From positions 1 to 22,345 of IMG/VR virus record IMGVR_UViG_3300025890_000178: 22,345 nucleotides of DNA. The stretch is one strand, 5' to 3'. Below are positions 12,408-18,234 of this stretch, in pieces; position 1 is the first letter of the stretch, and each line of letters starts with the position of its first letter. Both the position numbers and the translations under genes were made by a program. Source of the stretch: a virus. The notes under the pieces were generated by a model. The model was not told the origin of the DNA. It saw only the letters and a list, made by a program, of their open reading frames with translations, and ran no database searches.

Positions 12408-14308
12408 ATAACCTACTACCAACAGATTATCAGACTTTCATTGCAACCTCACGGTATGCACGTTGGCTAGACGAAGAGGGCCGACGAGAGAATTGGACAG
12501 AGACAGTAAATCGTTACATGGACAATGTTGTAAAGCCTGTTGCTGGTGACGACACATACATTCGTTCTATTGAGGAAGCCATCCTTAGTCTTGAGGTCAT
12601 GCCATCTATGAGAGCCTTAATGACCGCTGGGCCAGCACTCTCCCGTGACAATACTGCTGGCTACAACTGTTCTTATTTGCCAGTAGATGACCTTAAGTCT
12701 TTCGATGAGGCTATGTTCATCTTGCTGTGTGGTACAGGTGTAGGGTTCTCTGTAGAGCGTCAGTACGTGTCTAAGCTACCAGAAGTACCAGACGATATGT
12801 TTAATAGTGGTACGACAATTCTTGTTAAAGATAGCAAAGAGGGTTGGGCAAAAGCACTACGTCAGGTCATTGCTCTGTTATACAGTGGGGAAATACCAAA
12901 GTGGGATGTATCTAAAGTACGACCAGCAGGTGCTAAACTAAAGACCTTTGGTGGTCGTGCTAGTGGACCTGCACCATTGGTTGACTTGTTTGGCTTTGTT
13001 GTTCGTACCTTTACTAACGCTAAGGGACGTAAGCTATCGTCTATTGAGTGTCACGATATCATGTGTAAGATTGGTGAGGTAGTTGTTGTAGGCGGTGTAC
13101 GTCGATCAGCTATGATCTCCCTGTCTAACTTAAGTGATGATCGTATGCGTCACGCTAAGTCTGGTAAATGGTGGGAGAACGAGCCTCAACGAGCTTTAGC
13201 TAACAACTCTGTATCCTACACTGAGAAACCCGATGCAGTGTCATTTATGAGAGAGTGGATGTCTCTGGTAGAAAGTGGATCTGGTGAACGTGGCGTGTTC
13301 AATCGTGAGGCATCTATACGACAAGCTAAGAAGAATGGTCGTCGTAATCCTGACTACGAGTTCGGCACGAATCCATGTTCGGAAATAATTTTACGCCCAT
13401 ACCAGTTCTGCAACCTAACGGAGTGCGTAGTACGTGCTACAGACACTTTAGATACACTTGAGAAGAAGGTTCGTCTCGCTACCATCTTGGGTACGATCCA
13501 GTCGTCATACACCAAGTTCCCTTACTTAAGAAAAGTATGGAATACTAATACAGAAGAAGAACGTCTGCTTGGGGTCTCACTAACAGGGATTATGGACAAC
13601 CCACTAATGACAACAAGTAACAAGGGTTTAGATAAGACCCTCGCTCACCTCAAGCAAGTGGCGATAGACACTAATGCTGAATGGGCTGAACGTCTTAACA
13701 TACCTGTTTCTACTGCTATTACCTGTGTTAAACCATCAGGTACGGTGTCACAACTGGTAGACAGTGCGTCAGGCATCCACGCCCGTCACTCTCGTTACTA
13801 CATACGTACAGTACGTGGAGATAACAAAGACCCACTGACACAGTTCATGGTGGATCAAGGTATACCTAACGAGCCTGACGTTACGAAGCCTGATGCTACA
13901 ACAGTGTTTAGCTTTCCTATGGAAGCCCCAAGTGGTGCTGTTACAACAGGAGATATGTCTGCTATTGACCAACTTGAGATGTGGCTGGCGTATCAACGAT
14001 CATGGTGTGAACATAAGCCCTCTGTGACAATTAACGTCAAGAAAGACGAATGGTTTGAGGTAGGTGCATTCGTGTACAAGAACTTCGATGAGATGTCTGG
14101 TGTGTCGTTCTTGCCGTACAATGAACATACGTACCAACAGGCTCCTTATCAAGAGGTAGGAAAGACAGACTTTACTATGCTCAAGTCACTGATGCCTACT
14201 TCTATAGATTGGGTTAAGTTGTCAGAGTACGAGCAAGAGGACAACACAGCAGGTAGTCAGACACTAGCTTGTTCTGGTGACAGTTGTGAGATTGTAGACT
14301 TAACTTAA
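12404..14308 (+). CDS. class II (B12-dependent) ribonucleotide reductase
   Basis: A 634-residue monomeric adenosylcobalamin-dependent reductase, converting ribonucleotides to deoxyribonucleotides. Compared with the Lactobacillus leichmannii enzyme, Cys119, Cys408, Glu410 and Cys419 correspond to Cys89 (YNCSYL), Cys325, Glu327 (NPCSEI) and Cys336 (QFCNL), with identical spacing of the last three. The C-terminal redox pair is Cys623 and Cys628 (CSGDSC), again with the family spacing. KPSGTVSQL and RPAGAKLKTFGGRASGP are further family marks. It is about 100 residues shorter than the Lactobacillus enzyme (739). No NrdB-type subunit is present or needed. Depends on host cobalamin. Confidence 0.94.
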   Translation: MNNLLPTDYQTFIATSRYARWLDEEGRRENWTETVNRYMDNVVKPVAGDDTYIRSIEEAILSLEVMPSMRALMTAGPALSRDNTAGYNCSYLPVDDLKSFDEAMFILLCGTGVGFSVERQYVSKLPEVPDDMFNSGTTILVKDSKEGWAKALRQVIALLYSGEIPKWDVSKVRPAGAKLKTFGGRASGPAPLVDLFGFVVRTFTNAKGRKLSSIECHDIMCKIGEVVVVGGVRRSAMISLSNLSDDRMRHAKSGKWWENEPQRALANNSVSYTEKPDAVSFMREWMSLVESGSGERGVFNREASIRQAKKNGRRNPDYEFGTNPCSEIILRPYQFCNLTECVVRATDTLDTLEKKVRLATILGTIQSSYTKFPYLRKVWNTNTEEERLLGVSLTGIMDNPLMTTSNKGLDKTLAHLKQVAIDTNAEWAERLNIPVSTAITCVKPSGTVSQLVDSASGIHARHSRYYIRTVRGDNKDPLTQFMVDQGIPNEPDVTKPDATTVFSFPMEAPSGAVTTGDMSAIDQLEMWLAYQRSWCEHKPSVTINVKKDEWFEVGAFVYKNFDEMSGVSFLPYNEHTYQQAPYQEVGKTDFTMLKSLMPTSIDWVKLSEYEQEDNTAGSQTLACSGDSCEIVDLT

Positions 14309-14317
14309 GGGGTATCT

Positions 14318-14560
14318 ATGTATACTGTAATAACTCGTAATCAATGTAACTTCTGTGATACAGCTAAAGTCCTACTGAAAGGAATAGGACAAAGCTACAC
14401 AGAGTACAACATAGAGACCCCTAGTTCTAAGTGGGTTCTGACCTTACTTAAACAGGCAGGTCATACAACTGTACCTCAAGTGTTCTCATCTGATGGTACG
14501 TACATAGGTGGGTGTGCAGAATTAAAAGAGCTAGTAGGGAAACTTGAGGGTAGTATCTAA
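14318..14560 (+). CDS. glutaredoxin
   Basis: An 80-residue glutaredoxin with redox motif CNFC (Cys10, Cys13), the cis-proline TVPQVF (51-56) and the glutathione-site GG in YIGGCAEL (62-69). Placed nine bases after the class II RNR gene, it is the likely electron donor that reduces the RNR C-terminal cysteines. GGGG lies just before the ATG. The length is typical of small bacterial and phage glutaredoxins. Confidence 0.92.
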   Translation: MYTVITRNQCNFCDTAKVLLKGIGQSYTEYNIETPSSKWVLTLLKQAGHTTVPQVFSSDGTYIGGCAELKELVGKLEGSI

Positions 14561-15264
14561 TGGACGACTTTCCCGACAAGCCAAGGAAGTCCAGACGTAA
14601 GACTAACTATAAAGGTGCGAGTAACAAGAAGACATCAGGTCTCTATGCTCGTACCAACAAACAAAAGGAACTAATAGATGCGCTTAAAGAAAGCAATCAA
14701 ATCTTTATTCTTGGCCCTGCGGGTACTGGTAAGACGTATGTTACGGCGACTTACGCTTCCGACCTCTACACGACGAAACAAGTCGATAAAATCGTCATCA
14801 CAAGACCTCACGTTGCCGTAGGTAAGGAGCTAGGATTCTTAAAAGGAGACCTCAATGAGAAGACTATGCCTTGGGCTTTGCCTGTCTTGGATGTTCTGGA
14901 GAAGCACTTGGGTAAAGGGACGGTCGATACGGGCATCAAGAATGGAAACATTGAAATGGCTCCTCTTGCTCTCATGCGGGGCCGTAGCTTCGATAATGCC
15001 TTTATAATCGTGGATGAAACACAGAACATAACTACCCACGAGTTAAAGATGTTGTTGACAAGAGTAGGCGAGAACACTACTATTGTGCTTAATGGTGATG
15101 TGCAGCAGTCTGACCTAAAGGAAGCTGATGGTTTGACAAAGGTTATTCACTTGGCTAAGAAGCATATGTTACCTGTACCAATAATTGAGTTTGATATAGA
15201 CGACATCATACGTAGTGACATCACAGCAATGTGGGTCAGGACTTTCTTAAAGGAAGGTATATGA
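14560..15264 (+). CDS. phoH: PhoH-like ATPase
   Basis: A 234-residue PhoH-family P-loop ATPase. Walker A is GPAGTGKT (52-59, Lys58), Walker B FIIVDETQN (148-156), followed by LNGDVQQSDL. The N-terminal 30 residues are basic and disordered-looking (DKPRKSRRKTNYKG). PhoH is common in marine phages; in bacteria it belongs to the phosphate-starvation set and is proposed to act in RNA metabolism, but its phage role is not settled. One-base overlap with the glutaredoxin stop (TAATG) and ATGA overlap with the next gene. Confidence 0.93.
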   Translation: MDDFPDKPRKSRRKTNYKGASNKKTSGLYARTNKQKELIDALKESNQIFILGPAGTGKTYVTATYASDLYTTKQVDKIVITRPHVAVGKELGFLKGDLNEKTMPWALPVLDVLEKHLGKGTVDTGIKNGNIEMAPLALMRGRSFDNAFIIVDETQNITTHELKMLLTRVGENTTIVLNGDVQQSDLKEADGLTKVIHLAKKHMLPVPIIEFDIDDIIRSDITAMWVRTFLKEGI

Positions 15265-15599
15265 CAGATGTTTGGGTGAGGGACGCTAACCTAAGAGCAA
15301 ACGAAGAAGGAAATTACATGGCAAAATGGGGTGAGATAAAGAAGGATGACTATTTTGGTGGACCTAAAGTTTTAGAAGAGGATGTAGTAAACAAACCTGC
15401 ACACTACGGGGATGGTAAGATCGAATGTATCGACTACATGAAAGACAACATGGATCACATGATGTTCATGGGATACTTAGAGGGTAACGCCAAGAAGTAT
15501 CTACACAGATACAGGTACAAGAGTAAGCCTGTAGAAGACCTAAAGAAAGCACGGTGGTATTTAGATCGACTAATAGGGGAAATGGAAGGAGACCCATAG
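15261..15599 (+). CDS. DUF3310 protein
   Basis: A 112-residue protein with the phage DUF3310 domain at about 43-105: VNKPAHYGDGKIECIDYM, then GNAKKYLHRYRYK and DLKKARWYLDRLI. Such proteins are sometimes labelled nucleotide kinase, without an evident P-loop here, so the function stays open. ATG 15261 overlaps the phoH stop as ATGA and follows AAGGAAGG; a second ATG at 15318 after GAAGGA would remove 19 residues and still keep the domain. Confidence 0.85.
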   Translation: MTDVWVRDANLRANEEGNYMAKWGEIKKDDYFGGPKVLEEDVVNKPAHYGDGKIECIDYMKDNMDHMMFMGYLEGNAKKYLHRYRYKSKPVEDLKKARWYLDRLIGEMEGDP

Positions 15600-15600
15600 T

Positions 15601-15783
15601 ATGTTTTCAGCAATAATCCTTGCGTGTACAGCTAACCTAACTTGTGTGTCGGTAGCTTTTCCAGAGGTACTAGATTCAGAGGAGAGATGCCTTAGCACAA
15701 TGCCTGATGGGTTCAAGTTCGTAGAGTCTAACGGATACATAGTAAAAGGCTACTTATGTTACCGTTGGCCCGAAGAAACCTAG
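15601..15783 (+). CDS. small exported Cys-containing protein (60 aa)
   Basis: A 60-residue protein after GGAAGGAG (15584-15591). The N-terminus MFSAIILACTANLTCVSVAF is hydrophobic and could be a short signal or anchor; Cys9, Cys15, Cys30 and Cys53 could form disulphides outside the cytoplasm. It has the same plan as the 59-residue protein at 2373-2552. It is the last plus-strand gene before the terminator. Function unknown. Confidence 0.65.
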   Translation: MFSAIILACTANLTCVSVAFPEVLDSEERCLSTMPDGFKFVESNGYIVKGYLCYRWPEET

Positions 15784-15789
15784 ACAAAG

Positions 15790-15825
15790 AAAAACCCCCT
15801 TGGATTGCTCCTTGGGGGTCTTTTT
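15790..15825. terminator. bidirectional intrinsic terminator
   Basis: ACCCCC (15794-15799) pairs with GGGGGT (15814-15819); the inner GG/CC can add two pairs around a short loop. Five A precede the stem and CTTTTT follows it, so the hairpin has a T-run on both strands. It lies between the last plus gene (stop 15783) and the end of the last minus gene (15845), where the two transcription units converge. Confidence 0.85.
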
Positions 15826-15844
15826 GTATTTATTTATGGGTGAG

Positions 15845-16315
15845 TTACCACTTACCTTGTTGTTTACCTACCAGATAAAATACAAGTGCTAGTCCAGCTA
15901 TACCTGCCAAGGCCAAGAGTATACCTATCGTCCAGTTAATACAGTTGTCGATAAACTCTTGCTTCTTGTAGACTAACTCTCGTTGTTCCTTACGCATCCT
16001 AGCCTCAGTGCGTACTATTTCATCCCAAGCTGAGGGTCCGTACACGAAAGAAATATGGCTACGGAGTTCTTCCCTCATTTGAGTTGCTTGTTGTTTAGCT
16101 GACCAAGCCTCTAGTGCCTGAGATTGTGTGTCAGAAAACATCTTGTACATGGGTGGCTTAGAGGCTTTCTCGTGTACAAAGTCAAGGTCACTCACAGCTT
16201 TAGACCATTGTTGAAGCTGAGTACCCATTGAAGATAGCTCCTTGCCTACAGCAAAGCCTTTCTTAAGGGCGGTATATGCTGTACTGGCGGCTGCTATACA
16301 GCTAAGGGGGTCCAT
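15845..16315 (-). CDS. hypothetical membrane protein, C-terminal anchor
   Basis: A 156-residue protein with an Ala-rich helical N-terminus, a long charged helical middle (REELRSHISF, WDEIVRTEARMRKEQREL) and one clear membrane span at about 128-149 near the C-terminus. This plan recurs in marine phage genomes near lysis and tail genes, as I remember it; the function is unknown. One-base overlap with the previous minus gene (TAATG). Last gene of the minus operon, just before the terminator. Confidence 0.75.
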   Translation of the reverse strand: MDPLSCIAAASTAYTALKKGFAVGKELSSMGTQLQQWSKAVSDLDFVHEKASKPPMYKMFSDTQSQALEAWSAKQQATQMREELRSHISFVYGPSAWDEIVRTEARMRKEQRELVYKKQEFIDNCINWTIGILLALAGIAGLALVFYLVGKQQGKW

Positions 16316-16590
16316 TACCGAGCTTCGTCTTTGTAGGCCACTCTCTCCATCATAACTCTGATAGACTTTATATTCTCATCTATACGAGCTAGAGTAAGGG
16401 CTTGGGCTTGTACTACACCTTCTAGTGTACTGACACGTACATCTTGCCTTAGTAGTTCTTTCTCGTTGTTCTTGATAGCGTTATCCATTGATGACACATA
16501 CCATACTAACGATACAGTCTGAATGAAGATAGCCACGACAAAGGTTAGAGGGACAGATTTAGACAAGTGCCATTCAGTTTGATTTTCCAC
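16315..16590 (-). CDS. small membrane protein with coiled coil (i-spanin-like layout)
   Basis: A 91-residue protein with one membrane span at about 13-33 (PLTFVVAIFIQTVSLVWYV) followed by a predicted coiled-coil helix from about 38 to 85 (VSTLEGVVQAQALTLARIDENI). An N-terminal span with a periplasmic coiled coil is the layout of inner-membrane spanins such as lambda Rz. Its start overlaps the lipoprotein gene by 17 bases. A DUF2730-like phage protein is an alternative. Confidence 0.7.
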   Translation of the reverse strand: MENQTEWHLSKSVPLTFVVAIFIQTVSLVWYVSSMDNAIKNNEKELLRQDVRVSTLEGVVQAQALTLARIDENIKSIRVMMERVAYKDEAR

Positions 16591-16954
16591 GGTATCTTCC
16601 TAGCGTTATTATTTTCAAAAGACCTTTGCCCATCTCTTGAGGAGTAGGCAGCATCCAACCAAGAACTAGGAGTAGGATGACCCAAGGTGGGATTTCGTTG
16701 ATTGTTAAGTTGTCCACCGATTTAGTGCTAACTTTATTGTCATCGTTAGACTGTTCAATCTCACCAGTTAAGGTCTCTACCACTATCTTCTGTTCAGTGT
16801 TCTTTGTAGTACCGATTGTCTGAGTGTTAGTTTTACCTATCTGAGTGTTTGCAGCTACGTTAGTTCCTTTCCCCGATAGAAGACTGAGGGGATTAAGACT
16901 GGTGCAATTACTTAGAAGGAGTATCGACAGGAGTGCTAATGTTACTCTTACCAT
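16574..16954 (-). CDS. lysis lipoprotein, candidate unimolecular spanin
   Basis: From ATG 16954 the product has 126 residues: a signal sequence VRVTLALLSILLLSNC with a lipobox-like LSNC (Cys17), a polar stretch of about 70 residues rich in Thr, Asn and Lys (18-88), one membrane span at about 91-105 (WVILLLVLGWML), and a basic tail (LGRYRGKSN). An outer-membrane lipid anchor plus a C-terminal inner-membrane span is the layout of phage T1 gp11, which fuses the two host membranes at lysis. The Asn before the Cys is unusual for a lipobox. Upstream ATGs at 16960 and 17020 are possible starts, but the shorter one gives a clean signal peptide. It overlaps the holin gene by 47 bases. Confidence 0.65.
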   Translation of the reverse strand: MVRVTLALLSILLLSNCTSLNPLSLLSGKGTNVAANTQIGKTNTQTIGTTKNTEQKIVVETLTGEIEQSNDDNKVSTKSVDNLTINEIPPWVILLLVLGWMLPTPQEMGKGLLKIITLGRYRGKSN

Positions 16955-17135
16955 TGACATATATCCCAAAGAATCCAGCCCCAGCACCAACAATGCAAGC
17001 AACAAAACCAGCCTGTGCATTGGTGGGGTCAGGTAGGTTCATAAACCAGTTAGTTGTTTGGTAGAAAGCTAGACCATACAGGGTGATAATTAGACGAGGC
17101 CATATACGCCACTTGTCGAGCCACTCAGGTGTCAT
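16908..17135 (-). CDS. putative holin
   Basis: A 75-residue protein with two membrane spans, about 13-30 (PRLIITLYGLAFYQTTNW) and 42-60 (AGFVACIVGAGAGFFGIYV), and a short polar C-terminus, the layout of class II holins. It follows the endolysin directly (ATGA overlap at 17132-17135) and precedes the spanin-like lipoprotein. It would open the inner membrane so that the endolysin, which has no signal, can reach the wall. Holin families are diverse, so the call rests on layout and place. Confidence 0.7.
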   Translation of the reverse strand: MTPEWLDKWRIWPRLIITLYGLAFYQTTNWFMNLPDPTNAQAGFVACIVGAGAGFFGIYVNGKSNISTPVDTPSK

Positions 17136-17509
17136 GGGTAGGTCTTTCTGTCCAATTCAAAGTGGGGAGCGTCATAAAAACTCTTCCAGTCACCACCCCA
17201 TACGATAGGAATGTCGAGTTCTTCTGCTGCTTCTTTCATAGCCTCAGCCATCAATTCAAAACGGTCGATGTCTTCCCAATCAACAGGGTAAGGAACCATG
17301 TCTACAGCATGACCTGTAAGGTGACGGGAGTTAAGTGTAGTAGACTTTCCAGCCTTCACTAGCTCTCTCTGACGGTTTATATTACGGATACCTTCAATGA
17401 CTGTAAAGTCAACTTCAGTTATCTCTATTGCTTTTTTAACTACAGCAACCATGTCTGGGTTTACCCCTGATAAGTTCTGTAGGCTACGTGTTCCTAATTT
17501 ATAATCCAT
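17132..17509 (-). CDS. M15 family peptidase endolysin
   Basis: A 125-residue zinc peptidase that cuts the peptide part of the cell wall (VanY/M15 superfamily, as T5 endolysin). The zinc motif is SRHLTGHAVD (61-70, His63 and Asp70) with the third ligand in DAPHFELD (His116); WGGDWKSF (104-111) is also conserved. No signal peptide or arm domain is seen, so it depends on a holin. AAAGGA lies before the ATG. Followed by the holin gene with a 4-base overlap. Confidence 0.92.
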   Translation of the reverse strand: MDYKLGTRSLQNLSGVNPDMVAVVKKAIEITEVDFTVIEGIRNINRQRELVKAGKSTTLNSRHLTGHAVDMVPYPVDWEDIDRFELMAEAMKEAAEELDIPIVWGGDWKSFYDAPHFELDRKTYP

Positions 17510-17530
17510 GTTTTATCCTTTACTTTGCGT

Positions 17531-18217
17531 CTATCTCATAAATGATGCATTAACTATGGCTGGATCGTTAGGATTTCCATAGTATTCATTTCTTGCCCTA
17601 ATTCTGCAAGCCGAGGCTGTCTGAGATACAAGTGATATGTTACACATTGGAGGTGAACCCATTTCACTGCCAAACGCAATGGATGCGTAGTTCGCGTCTG
17701 ACATCAGACTGCCTGTAAAGTTTACGCTGTAATCACCTATACTATTCCTAGTAACGCTTGAAATGCCAGAACTGCCTCTTATAGCCCCATTGGAGCCAGC
17801 GAAACTAACCCACGCCTTTACTGGTGTCGCTGATGCGTTTGCGTCTATAGCAGCTTTTACTGCGGCTGGGCTAACTAGACTTGGTATCGTACCAGTACCA
17901 GCTTGCCAAGTCCCTTGGCTTTGTCCACCCAACAGACCTGTTTGACCTCCAATAGTAGTAACGACCTGTGTGTTATCTAGTATTCTAAATGCGTCAGCAC
18001 TCTGGTCTAGGTAGCCAATGTTGATCCAAGCGTCATCAGCTTCGGCTCTCATTTTTAGTATGTTTGCGGATGTATCATACCAAAGCATATTGGCATATGT
18101 GGTGCTAGGTGCTGTAGTTCCAGACGACAGACTTCCTAGAGCCTTTAGAGCATTATTGATGTCGGCTCTTGCATTCGAGGATGTCTGGTTTGCAATATCA
18201 AGATCATGTTGGCTCAT
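17531..18217 (-). CDS. tail fibre / receptor-binding protein
   Basis: A 228-residue fibre-like protein. Residues 1-75 (SSNARADINNALKALGSL, TYANMLWYDTSANILKMR, DDAWINIGYLDQ) form the N-terminal block seen in many phage fibres. The middle is Gly/Ala/Thr-rich (TGLLGGQSQGTWQAG). The C-terminal 90 residues (WVSFAGSNGAIRGSSGI, NFTGSLMSDANYASIAFGS) are beta-rich, like small receptor-binding domains. AAAGGG precedes the ATG. It follows the tail tip gene, as expected for a protein attached to it. Host specificity probably lies in the C-terminal half. Confidence 0.75.
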   Translation of the reverse strand: MSQHDLDIANQTSSNARADINNALKALGSLSSGTTAPSTTYANMLWYDTSANILKMRAEADDAWINIGYLDQSADAFRILDNTQVVTTIGGQTGLLGGQSQGTWQAGTGTIPSLVSPAAVKAAIDANASATPVKAWVSFAGSNGAIRGSSGISSVTRNSIGDYSVNFTGSLMSDANYASIAFGSEMGSPPMCNISLVSQTASACRIRARNEYYGNPNDPAIVNASFMR

Positions 18218-18234
18218 GTTAAGCCCTTTCTGTG

